Positions 26,426 through 39,110 of a DNA stretch of 64,000 nucleotides are shown here, in pieces. The translations under genes and the position numbers were made by a program. Source of the DNA: Mugil cephalus (lineage: Eukaryota > Chordata > Actinopteri > Mugiliformes > Mugilidae); contig NC_061781.1 of the NCBI RefSeq assembly GCF_022458985.1, positions 14,907,501-14,971,500 of the forward strand. Direction: 5' to 3'. The notes beneath the pieces were generated by a model. That model had not been told where the DNA came from. It worked only from the letters and a program-made list of their open reading frames with translations, and did not search any database. Position 1 is the first letter of the stretch. The number at the start of each line of letters is the position of its first letter.

Positions 26426-27599
26426 ATATTACTGCATACTAAGTAGCACATGAAACATTTGGCTACTGACAATGCTAATGTTAGTTTGCTAACTAGTTTA
26501 GACAGAAAATGAAAGCATAAAATAATATTTGCATTTGTTTCTATATTATTTCACAGACATGTCTTCTTTTTAAATGGTTGTTATCGTGCAACGAAATCTA
26601 GCAGTCGCTAATAACTACTAAAGTCAGGACAGTACACACACTTGGGAATGGATGTGTGTATAGCTGGAGTACCACACAAAATAGCCATATGAACTGTTTG
26701 AAACACCCCAAAGCACCATGTGCACAAATGTAAAGAACAGTTTAACCAGCCACCTTCAAAGAGCTTCCAACAATTATTCCTATAATACAGTCAAGGCCCG
26801 CTTTTACTGCCAGATATGATCTAGAGAGCAGTTTTATGCCACATTAGCTGCTGCTCTACCATAAAGAACATTAAGGGGACAGAAATTGGTCACCAACATG
26901 CACGAGCAGACACTTTTTATTTGACATAGTCTGACATAAAAGCACAGGCCCCTTGTATTGTTGGTTCTGTTCTGAATTTATTATTTTCAGACATTATCAC
27001 AGTAAACCGCACTGTAGCCATGTCCGCGCTGATAAAAGCGGGGGTGCTTTGCAGTTCAGGCTAAGGGGCCAAATTGGTCGGCATCAGTACCGGCTACACC
27101 TCTGTAATTGGGCAGAATTTAGAAAGGTGCTATGAAATACACCCTGGAAGTTTAATAAGTTCCAGAGTCCTAGGCTCCAGGTTGCTGCTCCCAAGGTGCT
27201 GGTCTGAGTTAGCCTACATTTATCACATAAACATCCAACACCACTCCTGCTAAAGCAGACAAATGCCTTCCTGCTCTGCAACCCCTTCCATTGCCATCAG
27301 AATCAGGGCAACAAATCCAGCTTTAATAGTTATCTATGGAGTCTCTCGCATGCAATGAACACCCACATTTATTTCTCTGCTTTCTCCCGATGAGGGTAAG
27401 TGGATCAATTAGTGAAGACTACAAGTTCAGCATCTTTACACATAGTATCAATTGTTAAGTTGAGCAACAGCAGGTCCCCAGATTATCTCAGATCTGTACC
27501 TCCCCTCACTCTCATCCCTCCTCCGCTCCCTCCTTCCAGATCCAAAGCTAGCCTCATTACAAATGATCCTCTGATACACACAACCTTGGCACACACCTT
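26426..27599. other. Gene desert
   Basis: Nothing recognised after the MITE. Confidence 0.4.
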
Positions 27600-27880
27600 C
27601 GCGCTAATGGCCCACAGATTGATTTTTAATTAGTAACACTTTTGGATGGTGGCCAGCTCAAATGGACTTTTATGAAAAACTAATCACCTTTTGGCTTTAA
27701 GTGTTGAAAGGTGTAAGTAGATGGTTTAAAGCTTTAACGGCGTTCAGATATTCACGACAAATGAAAACTATTAATTATTCACCAGTTTACATTTGTGTAA
27801 ATTATAGCGGTTGCTGTATTTCTCTGCGAGAAAACTGCATTTATTGCCGAATAAAGCACAATGCGACCTTATAGCTCTTA
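27600..27880. promoter_or_regulatory. Candidate conserved non-coding element
   Basis: ATTAATTATTCACCAG and GTGTAAATTATAGCGG within a repeat-free CpG-poor block. Inferred from composition. Confidence 0.3.
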
Positions 27881-29479
27881 AAGTTCTGAGCAGGGAGGAC
27901 GGCCGCGGAGTTGGTGGAAAGTGGGTCAGGTCAGATATCGTCTTAGGGTAGCTAGAAGTCTTTGGTCCAATGAAATGTCACTCCAGATTACGCAAGCAGG
28001 TCAGATGAGCCCGAAACTGTGTACCCTGTGAGTTCATCTGGCATGATGTTCATTATTAAAGTGCGCCCAGCTTTTGTAAACTGGGCCAGTATTTATGATG
28101 GCAAAAAGAGACACGAACAACATCTGCAACATTTTAGGCCCAGATGTGCACACTGTGATTGCTGGGTCAAGCCCAGGGAGTCTGCTGTGGAGGAATACTC
28201 ATCCTTCACAATCCTGCAGGAGCTGTATTATATTTTATGTGATTGTTGCACCGTAGCATTATTTTTCATCACTTTTTCCCCTATCATCGGAAATGGGTTA
28301 AACAACATACAAGAAGAATTTCCAGTCATTACGTCTCTCAATTTTGTAAACGTATTATTATTTTTTTCTTGTCTTGCTTTGAGGTTTCTCTCAATATGAT
28401 TTTATGCATTTTTTAAAGTCTCTGAGATTGTGGCAGAAAAAAAAACTATTAGTACACCTTATGTTTCAAGACATTTGCTGTTCTTGGCAAGAATAGCACT
28501 TTCTTTCTCGGAAATGTGGAAATGTAAAAGAAAATGTGTCAAACCGAGGCGAGCGGAATGCACAAGCATGAACTTCTGAAGCACGTCCTAGGAATAAACA
28601 GAGAACGGGTTGTGTATGGGCAACACATGTTCCTTCGTTAACGCCGCAGAGAAAGAGCGTGTAACATGTTAAAAATCTATAAACAATTCACATGAAAAGC
28701 TGTTGGTGAGTAAATGGATTGACAGAGACCGCTGTGTAAAATAAACTGCACATTGCACTGGTTTTATACACAAGCAATGTGTACTCATGTGTTTGCTTTA
28801 TTTGCCTTTATGTGTTTACCTTGCTGGGGGGGGTTTCCGTTGTATCCTGGGTGCTCAAAAGCTATCACACATTTGTTGCAGCTCCCACACCCGCACTAAC
28901 ACATCTGACCTAACAATCCACTCAACAGTAATTTATCGGTGCGATCCATCATTATCATGTTTTATTATGGCCACCATTGGAGATATAATTCACAAATAGG
29001 CACACACTGTAGAGATGACAGTGAGGGAGAGGGATGTCCTTTACCTTCGTCCTCTGCCATGAGCCTTAAGGAGTCTCTGAGGCCCTGTATGCAAGAAACC
29101 CAACCCTAGAATGAGCGGGGAAGCTGGGGAACAGGCGGGGCAGGAGCCTGCCCTGTTAGCCCGCTGCATTGTGGGCCAGCAGGACTCCCATTAAGAGCCA
29201 GAGAGAAAGAGGGAGAGAGAGAGACACAGAGAACACACCGCGGTAACAGCAGAGCAGTGTCCGTGCCATGTCACATGACCACCTTTGTATTCGGCAGCCA
29301 TAACTCACTGCTTGTGCACAGGGATTGATCCCAGGCTGGACACTCCCAGGAGAAGCCCTGGCACTCAGTGGAGTTTGATCCCTCAGATTAATGCAATAGG
29401 GATTCCAGGCCTTTGTCTCCAGCCAAACACTTAACGTCCCCCGAATTTGTATCCAGCAAAGGTTGAGTCCCATGTTTAT
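27881..29479. other. Gene desert
   Basis: Includes an AG-rich stretch (29197-29228). A 105-codon - strand frame at 29156-29473 is unmatched. Confidence 0.4.
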
Positions 29480-30000
29480 TTGGGTAATGAATTGCTGTAA
29501 TTAATGCACCTATTGATTCCCCCTCAGCGTCTCCTACAAAGGCCAGTCCGATTTCTAATTTAAAGGGAGTAGGGGTGTTAGCAAGAGGATGAGAAAAGAG
29601 GGAGGAGTGTCCAGTATAGGCAAAACAATTGCACTGTGTGCCCGCAGAGTGAGAGTGTAATTGTTCAATGAATCACATTTGAATACATTCAATTAAATCC
29701 TTCAAGTTGTGGTTTTGGTCCGTGCGTGCGCTGTTATATCATTTTGGTTTCCCTCCCGCGTGGTAATAAAAATGTAAATCCTTGGAGGACATCTGAGAGC
29801 CGATGAGGACGTTTGCCAAGTGGCATCTCAGAGCTCTGGTGTCACGCTAATAACCACAATGCAATTTTCTCACACAAACAGGCAAGAGTGCATTAGCATA
29901 CAGTCCCCTGGAATTATGACAATACTAATCTCCATCACGTCGTCCTCTCGGAGGAGCTCAGGATGTGCTCTCACAAAAACTGTTGTTTTAAACCGAAGCA
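29480..30000. promoter_or_regulatory. Candidate conserved non-coding element
   Basis: GCTGTAATTAATGCACC, CATTCAATTAAATCC and a GC-balanced tail. Repeat-free; conservation not tested. Confidence 0.3.
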
Positions 30001-30229
30001 CTTCAAGGACAGGAAGTTTTTCAATTCTACAAATGTAATCCAGTGATTGCACTCTGATAGAAATGCTATCTTCCTTTGAGATTGTGTGTGTTCCGACTTA
30101 TGAGTCTTTGATCTGAGACCCTTGCAGGACTCCTTTAAATGCTCTTCATGTCCTTCCCCTTGCCGTGAGGCTGTGTGTCTGTGGCCTGTGTAAACACCTG
30201 GCCACCACCGCTGTGAAACGTCTGACCGC

Positions 30230-30800
30230 AGAACAATGAACAGCCACCTGGTCCATCTATTATTGTTTGTTGAGGTTCACCTCAAGAATTGCATTTCCCC
30301 CCTGTGAGTAATTACAACAAAATGAGCCTTTGACCTTTGATGTACATTGGAAAAAACTTTAAGGGAATATTGTCAATGTGCGTGTATTGATCACAGCTGT
30401 AATTACAACTAAATACCTTGACAGTCGAGCGGTGGCGGTCTGAAAGATGCCGACCGCGATGTAATAAATTACAGCACAGAAAGCAGAGAGCATTTCTCTA
30501 ATCACGAAGTAGTCCATTAGATTTGTTCTTGCTTACCATTAAGTGTATTATTTAAATAGGTTTGATATTCAAGGAGAGCCCTGATTGTGTGAGGACCAAC
30601 AGTGTAACAGACCTACTTATTCAACTCATTAATAATACACTTTAACTAAATCATAGGCAGCAGTTCAGTCTATCGCTCGGTTTTCAACGTTCCAACAACA
30701 ATGATGATGAATAATGATTCATTCCAACATCCTAGATTTTCTAAGAACCTATGGCATGCCTTATTAAAGACAAAATAGGTAGAAGACTAATTAAGCTGAC
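30230..30800. promoter_or_regulatory. Candidate enhancer with duplicated TAATTA motif
   Basis: GTAATTACAAC occurs twice (30308-30318 and 30399-30409), 91 bp apart, in the same orientation and followed each time by an A/T-rich AAAT. Between them is CTTTGAT (30335-30341, TCF/LEF type). The rest is repeat-free and AT-rich. Confidence 0.4.
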
Positions 30801-31109
30801 CGAATAGGAATGACGGCATGCCCAACTGCCAGAGCCAAGTGAGGGCTTGAAAAATGGCTCCTCTGCAATTTCAATTAATCAGTTGTATTTCGCTTAATTT
30901 TGTTTGACGTTGGCAGAGGAAACGTCCTCTGGGAGTATCTGTCCTTTGACCACTAATGCTTTAGTAATTCTTCCATCAGTAGAAGCCATGATTGAAACAA
31001 TCAAGTGTGTGTGTTTCCCTGTGTCCGAGAGTGACCGTGCAAAATCATTCAGGGAAGTGTTCGTCCCCACACGTATCCCTTCCTTTCAGCCTACATAGGG
31101 TGATGAGGA

Positions 31110-31650
31110 TGGAGGTTGATTGCAAAGCCCACACAACAGAGAGTGGAACCTGATTAACCTTACAGGTGACTCCAGAAGCATGTGACCGCCACCGCTTCCC
31201 CTCCTCTCCGACCCACAGCCCAGGAAAGAGACGTTGAACTTAACCTCTGCAACAGTGATGAATTAACAATAGAACAATTCAATGCCCCAGTAATTACAAA
31301 ACACTTTGGACAAGGCAACATTTTTCAGCTCTGCCACACAGGTTTGTCGGCATCGGTGGCTTTCACCTGGAATGCTGGGGCTCTTTGCTCTTCCTAACTT
31401 TGTTTTCTCTGACGCAGATTAGATCTGCCACCCCATTACAGATTCATTTTCCTAATTTTTCATGTCTGCACCGCGCCCCATCTGCACAGGGCTGATAATT
31501 GTGGGGACCAGCCCTGGTGATTAACATCAGCAGAATTAATTACGCCCGCCATTAAGGCTCCAGGTTGCACACAATGATCAAGAGAAATTAACTTTCTCCC
31601 AGGCCCCTAAATCATCTCACCTTCAAGTGGAGTGATGGCAAAGAGACAGG
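31110..31650. promoter_or_regulatory. Candidate conserved non-coding element
   Basis: Contains AACAATAGAACAATTC (paired SOX-type words, about 31265), CAGTAATTAC (about 31289) and AGAATTAATTACG (31532-31544) in a long repeat-free block of balanced composition. Confidence 0.4.
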
Positions 31651-32270
31651 CCTAGAGTCCTGGACCCCGCTCAGCACCTTCTTAACCAAACATGAGGTGC
31701 ACATCCTGCCTCCCACCAAGGAGATTATAGCTGCGGCTGATAGGTATCAATTACGCCACCTTATGTGGTGGGATGAGCGAGAAGTGTCCAGGGTCTGGTG
31801 ACTAATGGACCTGGGTTGGAGCCACCCTGCAGCTGGAGACCAGGGAGCTGACTGTTTCTCTGGCCAGGGAGTACCCGCCAGATGCTGAGAGCCTCAGTTC
31901 ATCGGCCTGACACGCAGGTATATATCTACACACCACATTTGACTGTGCACTCTGGAGCAGGTTGGGCATGTGATCGTAGGTTGGCCAGGAAAGGGACTTT
32001 AGTTTGCCATTTCAATCAAGTTTCTCAAAAACAGCCCAAAGTAGAAGGCATGTAAAAGTCTTTTAACCACCCTAAGATATCATATTGTAACAATGCTGAC
32101 AATATGACTATCCATAAATGAGCGCGGCGCCTAGAAACAAGGAGAGTGATGTGTTTGTAAGCTATGCTAATGGACCAGACCCCATGCCCCCGCAGCAGGG
32201 AGAACAGTGGTAATGTCAGTAGGAGATAAGCAAATTGCGTCCGTATCATATTGACTTGTCAAGGTTAAGC
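31651..32270. other. Gene desert
   Basis: No gene recognised; moderate GC. Confidence 0.4.
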
Positions 32271-32274
32271 AGTG

Positions 32275-32520
32275 CGAGCAGGGGGAGGAGTAGGAGGCAA
32301 AAACTCTTCATCCCTCTCACTCCCTCTTTCCTTGACTACTGAAAAAGATGCATGAGAGGTGGGAGAAGCGGGGCGAGGAAGTGAACAAGAAGAGACAATC
32401 CGAAGGAGCTGCGCGCGATCACGCCGAGCAGGCAACAGCCGCACGTTTTCACGGGGAGGGCTTGGCTCGCCGCTCTCATTTACACTGATTTGATTTAGCT
32501 CCACAGGATCTAATTAAGCT
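32275..32520. promoter_or_regulatory. Isolated GC/CpG-rich patch
   Basis: Contains CTGCGCGCGATCACGCCGAG and TCTAATTAAGCTC at its right edge. In the middle of a desert such a patch may be a non-coding RNA promoter. The 79-codon - strand frame is compositional. Confidence 0.3.
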
Positions 32521-34010
32521 CAGACCCAAACCTCTCCGGAGTTTTAGCAGTCATATTGTGAATGTCAGGCTTTGAGAAACAGTCGCGAATGATCAAACCT
32601 GTGCATGCGTTTTGTTTTTGTCTCTTTTTTTTCTTTTCTTTTCTTCCTTTTTTTGTTTTTTTATGAACGCACATCACAGTGATAGAATAATGGCTGTCGA
32701 TGGATATATGGTAATAAAAACTGACAGTTGTTGCGCGTCAGGGATCGTATAAATTTTAATGACAAGAAACGCAATGCAATGTAATAAAAATAATAACCAA
32801 AACAGTAACAATAACGACTCTGACAAGTTGAGTTGCACAAACAATGTATAAATCGCTGTGGAAAAAAAACAAAAAAAAAACAACTCATTGGCTGCACTGC
32901 CTGAGGTTCATCCCATGGTGATTGTCACAGTGGTTCGCTTTCCCTCTAATTAGCTGTAGCAGCTTTGCTTGAATTCGGTGTATAATCCCCTGGATGAGGT
33001 GCAGTCAGCATCTTTCCTTTTCCTAAAAGCACGCGAGGTGCAGTATCATCAACTCCATCTTCGCTCCAACACTGCCTCTGGATGATTTAATAAGGTTAAA
33101 AGACTAGTCAGCAATTACCCCCTGCTCAGTGGAGGAAAACTCTGAAACACAATTGCATTACAGCTGTAGATAAATGCCAGACACCACATCCACAAAGAAA
33201 GTGGCTACCTCCGCCCTTTTTTTAAACCGGGCATAAAAAAAAAGGAGCTTTGGATTTTGCTAACAAGTTATTTCACTTTAGATTCTCTGAGCGTGTTAGT
33301 GTCTCGATCCCAGAGGCTTGTAATGGTCGGAGTGAAACAGTCCAGAGAGTGTCATAGAGTGACATTTACTGCCTCTGCTGTGGGGAAACAGGTAAGCAGA
33401 GCACACCATCTACAAAGTAGTCCCCTTTGACACCGGCACTCTACAAATCAGGGCTGAAGGGCAGGCCAGAATGGGGGCACTGACACAGAGGTCCTTTAGA
33501 GTTCCAGCGTGACCCAGGAATGTGGCAGAGCAAAGGCAGCTGGGGCAGAACAAGCAGACGTCTGGGATTTGTCTGGCACCGTGTTTGATTTTTGCTAACA
33601 CAAGACAACTCAAAGGCAAAGACGTGTCTGGTCAGCGCCTACCCCACAAAGCCCATTCTCTTGCTTCCCGGTGGTAAAAAGTTTCTAACTGGGTTACCCT
33701 CTCCACCACGAGAAGCTCGGAAACTGTTCGTGGGGGGTATCGGCTCGGGCGAAATTAGTCCTCCTAGTTCCACTTATTAGATAATACTTCCTGAATTAGT
33801 GGGGCAGCAGTGATAGCAGGCAGATTTACAGCTCTCCGCGGCGGGCAGCTTACTTTAACGTGGGCCGTGTTAACTCTGCTCATTAAACAGAGGATGTCAT
33901 CACTCCACGCCACCACTGCATGTTACATGTCACACACATCCTCCATAGGCCAGCCTCTGTCCACCTCCGTCCACAACATCCTCTAAATCTGTCATTGCCA
34001 CCTGGGCTAT
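32521..34010. other. Gene desert
   Basis: T-rich simple sequence at 32615-32660, and an enhancer-like stretch at 33040-33190 (GATGATTTAATAAGG, CACAATTGCATTACAGC). No gene. Confidence 0.4.
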
Positions 34011-34039
34011 GGTCCCGCTGTTGACCACACTGCCCCACT

Positions 34040-34320
34040 GGAGCTTTGCACGTGCATGCGGAGGGAGAGACACACGGGCGCTTTGTGTGTGTGTGAGCGC
34101 CGCACAGAGCTTTACACTCAGCCACCGGACGCGTGGGACAGCGGTCGGTCCGTCCACACGGGGTGGGGTGCAGGCACGACGCTCATTACGGACCCAACTC
34201 TGTACACAGGCCAGATAAGCAGAACAGGACAAGATAAGGAAGCGCGGCTGGCTATAGCAAAGTGCAGCCAGATATTCCAATGCCACGGCCAGATGAAACT
34301 CCGCGCTCTCGCATTCACTG
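34040..34320. promoter_or_regulatory. GC-rich patch with paired GATA sites
   Basis: AGATAAG occurs at 34213-34219 and 34232-34238 in the same orientation, 19 bp apart, at the edge of a CpG-containing block. Overlapping ORFs on both strands are compositional. Confidence 0.35.
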
Positions 34321-34329
34321 TGTTTTTTT

Positions 34330-36290
34330 ACTTAAATGAATCATGCAAAAACAAAAAGATATTTCTGTGAGACCGTCCACTTTATCTGTCATTTTACAGG
34401 TCAACAAATTTCAGTTTTAATACCTCACAACTGTACATTTCATCATTATGTTTCTACTGAACATCATATTTACAGGAAATATTTCACAACTTCTTGAATC
34501 TTTGTTTTAATAATATCTGCTTAACATGAGAGAAAGGAACTAATAGCAATGGGCTTTTGGATTAGCTTCAACCTCATGCTTAAGGCTCCCTCCAAAGTTC
34601 TGTTTAAGCATTGCATGTGATTTATTTCCAGAGCACCCACATGCCTAAAACCGTCAAAGTGAGTTTTGAGCAGTGAAAGGGGTCAAGTGTACTTGAATTG
34701 TACCGTTGTCCAAATAAATTTCAGATAATAAATCAAAGTTTTTTTTATATCTTTATGTTTTTTATATCTTTATTATTTCTGCCAACCCTTATAATCAGTT
34801 CCAGCAAATGCAACAATCATTAAATCATTCTTAATGAGTCTGATTCATCTTGTCTATGTTTGTTTTCTCTTTTATCGCAATTTTTTATTCTCACATGTTG
34901 CATTCATTTTTTTTTTTTTTTTTTTAATACCTTGTTCGAATGATTTGTCCATGTCACGTTGACAGCAGACACTGTTTGACAAGAAAAAAATATTTTCTTA
35001 AAATCCTAAAATGCGTTTAAATGCATTGATAGTAATCATTTCTCTAACTGGATAAAGGACCGCGGAGGATTTGCCTGGGTCGACTTGCAAAATGACCCAT
35101 GCCAGCACCGGCTATTATACTACATTAGTCATCGACTCCTGGGACCTTATGCAGACCTTATGGTTATTCTTCTTTAAGTGGAGTATCATCTGATTCAAAA
35201 CATTTACGGAAATGTGCGCATCTGACAGCGCACATGGCCTCTGTGTTTCTTTCTGGGTGGCAGTGTTAAGGCTTGTGAGTGTGAGCTATTTGTTGTGTGT
35301 TTATGAATCCATGCGTTGGGTTTGCTTGTTTTGTGTGTGTGCATCTCTGTGAGCCAATATTGGATCACCAGGTGCGAAGGTCATAATTCAGCCACTTCTC
35401 CACAGATGCAGATAGCACTTACTGTAACCAAGTGGTGCCATTAGACATCGTGTCTGCTGATATTTAGCTGTTCCCTCTCATCCTATAGATTGCGCCTCTC
35501 ATCATCAACAGTACAATCATTCTGGGTGATAGCAAAGCGCAGGGGAGGGAAGAGGAGCCGGCCCTCCAAGATGGATGTGTGTTATTGTTTGTGGGATGAC
35601 AGTGTGTTTCAATCAGGTCCTCTGTGCTCTAATCCCAGGCAGAGCTCTTAAAGTGCTGAGTCAGTTACTGCTTCATCGATCCATCACAGTGGGTTAGTAG
35701 TGGGCAGGTGTACTCCCGAGCTCCCAGGAGACTGAGGAAACACCTGCCCTGCACTGCTCGGGACTTCATCATCCCGCCATTCCTTTGTCTCGTTCTGCCG
35801 GGAGCTCAACGTCGGGCCGCAGAAAACTGTGAAAGCAGCACTTTTGTGGTCGTTTGTTGCCCGTACACAAGAATTAGGAGAAGGGAGACATGGTTTTCCC
35901 TTGCCTCCCACACCTGCCCCCTCCTTTATTTCTCACCCAGGAAGAAGGGACATGCACTGAATGGACCGCACACAACTGCCGTGAGGCTGCACAGATCACG
36001 GTGAGCTTATGCCGCTTAAACAGAGATCACGCGGGGTAACACTACCCAAATCTTCCTTTTATTACAGAGTCCCAGAGTTATCAGAATGAATCCTTTTTTT
36101 TTTTCCGGCAGCAGTAGGACAATGAATTTGGAAGTACGTCGAGAGAAAGCATAGTGGTTATTATTACATCTGAGAGAGGTGCGGCAGCGAGGGGTGAGAG
36201 TCTATGTTTCTCCTGCTGCAGGCAGTCAATTAGTGCCAGAGGGAAACACAGCACTCCTGTGTTGCTCTCTGCTGAGGAGCTGTAAATAAA
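34330..36290. other. Gene desert
   Basis: AT-rich to 35040, then balanced composition. 35040-35240 is repeat-free. No gene recognised. Confidence 0.4.
34907..34925. repeat. T homopolymer
   Basis: Run of 19 T in an AT-rich tract. Confidence 0.8.
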
Positions 36291-36297
36291 GGTTTTT

Positions 36298-36468
36298 ATT
36301 ACACCACACTATCTGCGGCTGTCCTCTGGACATCAATAGGCCAAAGCACTGGACTGTTTCCTCGTATAATCATTTCTCTCCCTTCTTTTTTTCCGCTAAC
36401 AGTCAAAAGAGAGAGCTTAGAAATTCAAAAAAAAAAAAAAAAAAAAAAAGGGTCACAGAAATGCCTGT
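36298..36468 (+). repeat. Non-coding duplicate block A
   Basis: Pairs with 37820-37970 in the same orientation. Over the first 85 aligned bases I count 71 identities. Both contain CACTGGACTGTTTCCTC and end with GGGTCACAGA. Not a recognised transposon; no ORF. Confidence 0.6.
36427..36449. repeat. A homopolymer inside duplicated block A
   Basis: 23 A residues inserted relative to the duplicate at 37.8 kb, where only five A occur at the same place. Confidence 0.8.
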
Positions 36469-36469
36469 A

Positions 36470-37815
36470 ATTCTATCAATGCATTCTTCATTTCTGAAAA
36501 GGATTGACAAAGCAAACCACCTAGAACCCTTTATTGCTCCCTCAGAGCCTTTTGCAGAAAACGTGCGATTTAAAAACTCTTTGTTCGGGCCTGTCTGATT
36601 GTATCAATGCCGAGTGTGATTGTGCCCTTGTATCAGATGTGTAAGAGGAATATGTCAATATTAAACAGCGAACTCGTGTTTGTATGAACATCAGCCTCAT
36701 TTTAAAACAAAACAAACCGAACTACAACAGGACTTAATTACTCACTTATTCCTAATTTATACTAATAATAAAAAAACACAAAGATATCAGAAACAGCTGC
36801 TTTATTCAGGTAGTTGTAAAGAAGTTGGAATATATCATAAGAAAAGGATGTCGTTGCACTTGTTGATGTTAAATTCTTTCATAAATGTTGTAGTAAGTGT
36901 CAATGTCTAAAATACATCTATGTTCATTAAGAACCAGCAGACTGTACTCACTAAATACTCTAATAATAATACTAATAACAATAATGCTTCATACCATGGC
37001 CATATTTAACCAAAACAGTAACTGAAGAGGTTATTACCTCTGATTCTTTGGATGAAGGAAAAAAAACATGGTTTTTGTCTTTAATATGCTTTTGGTTTAA
37101 AAGGCAAATCGTTGTTTCTTGATGGATCCACGTCGTCTTTCAGCTTCCACAGCAGATACACAGGCATGTGTGACAGAAAGAACCGAAATACAAGGCCACA
37201 GTCACCAACTTTAGCTCCTGTAAATTGAATGCTGATTCTATTTATATTTGGTGTGATTTACACCCAGTTTCCTTCTTGCAAGTGAACAGGAAACAGATGT
37301 TAGGAATTGTTCTGTCCCTAAATTCCTCAGAGAGATTTTCAACACCAACATGTGAGGTTGGCTTTGTACTTGCATGCGAAAAGGTAGTAGACAGTGACTA
37401 AATTGACTCCCTGGTTTCCCTGCTCTGAATCTCCATTTCCTCAGAGTTTCCACTTGCGCACGTCCGTCTGCCCAAACCCAGGTTATGGCAGGCCGGCCTC
37501 CCCAATGCAGCCGTGGAGCCAAGTCTATGCTTTCTCAGGACAAGGTCGAACCTTAACACCCCATGCACCCTAGGCAGTGGGAGGTAGCGTTTGTGAAGAG
37601 CACTGAGTTCATAACAATATTTCAGTGATAAATGATAAGGTAAACAGATATGCCTTGTTGTATGTGTTATTACTGTAACCTCCAGAAAATGTTCTAAAAG
37701 TTAGAAATTTAAATCAACCTATCATTGTGCCACAGTCTCTCTAAAGTATGATTGTTCTTTATTGTTCAGCTAATGGGGCAATAGTTAAAATAATGATAAC
37801 AACAATACTAATAAT
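36470..37815. other. Spacer between duplicate blocks
   Basis: AT-rich. A 94-codon - strand frame at 37238-37522 is unmatched. Confidence 0.4.
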
Positions 37816-37819
37816 AAAT

Positions 37820-37970
37820 TATTACACAACACTATTTGCAGATGTCCTCCGGATATGAATAGGCTGTAACACTGGACTGTTTCCTCATATAATCACTCCT
37901 CTCCCTCTTCTTTTTTCCCGACAGCAGTCAAAAGAGACGGCTTAAAAACTCAAAAAGGGTCACAGACAGT
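37820..37970 (+). repeat. Non-coding duplicate block B
   Basis: Diverged direct copy of 36298-36468, about 1.5 kb away, lacking the 23-A run. See block A. Confidence 0.6.
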
Positions 37971-38639
37971 ATAACTGTTTTTTGTTTTTGTTTTTTTGCC
38001 ACAGCTAATAGGCCAATAATAAAAATGTGCTCCCCATAATTACATTCATTATGAAAACAAATAGACTCAACTATAATAAGGTTTTGAGATTACTGCATAT
38101 AATCAAGTGCCCAGAAATGTGACACAAGGGGGGGAAATACTAATTTAGTATCGAGGAATATTGTTTGACATTCAGAAGGTGATATAATTTGAAAATAAAA
38201 GGCCCATCTTTTCATGGACCATGCTGCCATCTAGAGGACACTGAAAACCAAAGACGTATCAGAAACAATATGGCCACTATGTGAAAGGTCATGTTCTTAC
38301 TGTAGTTATTTGCCTGGAGCACATTTCATGCGTATGGGAAAAGGTGGGGTCGTTGACATTGGTCGTGTTTTATTTACATATATGTGATATGTTTTTTGAT
38401 TCACATATTTTATATGTAGTTCTGCAGCTGTATAATGTGTGCTCCTGTTATGTGCAGCATTATGACATGCTGCCACCTACTGTTGGATCACTTCCTATGT
38501 GTAAGACTGATCTTAGGAGACAATCAGTGCAGCGTTCCTATCACTGTCATCAAATAAGGGTGATAAAAAGGTCAACTGCTCGGTTTAATAATACATGCAA
38601 TAAGGTGAGCGTGTGTGTGCGTTTCCCTGCTCCGTGTTT
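37971..38639. other. Gene desert
   Basis: AT-rich. CTGCCATCTAGAGGAC at 38223-38238 is only loosely CTCF-like. A 122-codon frame at 38281-38649 is unmatched. Confidence 0.35.
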
Positions 38640-39110
38640 TCACCCCTGATAAAAACGAAGGGGAAAGGTTATATTAATCTCATCTGTCGCCTCACACATG
38701 ATTTGCGGCCGCTGGCTCCTCCCTCGCAAGATTTACAGTACATGAAATTTTTGCTGACATGGTACTCTTCAGCCGCTCCTCAGATATATGGCGAACCATA
38801 ATTTGGAGGTGTAAAATGGGTATAAAAACCTGTATTAATTATTTAATCGTGGTTCTGCGGTAAGTGCTGCCTTTTAGCCCTGGCGAGGATGTCATCCCCC
38901 TCCATTTTAGCGGGTCGTTATATCACTCATTTGTCAGTGGGGAAAAAAATTACAATCAAGGCCGCGATTGTATGGTTGTATGGTAAATCACGGCAATCCA
39001 AGACTTCTTTATGGGTGCCATTAATTGATAATTGTATTCATTTTTTCTTCATTTGATGTAAATGAACAGCTAATTGCATTTAAATTTTGCTCCTGCGACC
39101 CTGGATTAGT
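38640..39110. promoter_or_regulatory. Candidate conserved non-coding element (strongest looking)
   Basis: Repeat-free 470-bp block with TATTAATTATTTAATCG (about 38832), TTTATGG (39008-39014), ATTAATTGATAATTG (39020-39034) and CTAATTGCATTTAAAT (about 39070). Includes TATATGGCGAACCATAAT. Typical of Hox-landscape enhancers, but conservation was not tested. Confidence 0.45.

Noticed and set aside
289-28001. Shared 14-mer GATTACGCAAGCAG near 289 and 27987
   Set aside because: Several 14-mer coincidences are expected in 64 kb; flanks do not match.
38223-38238. CTCF site at CTGCCATCTAGAGGAC
   Set aside because: Does not fit the core spacing.
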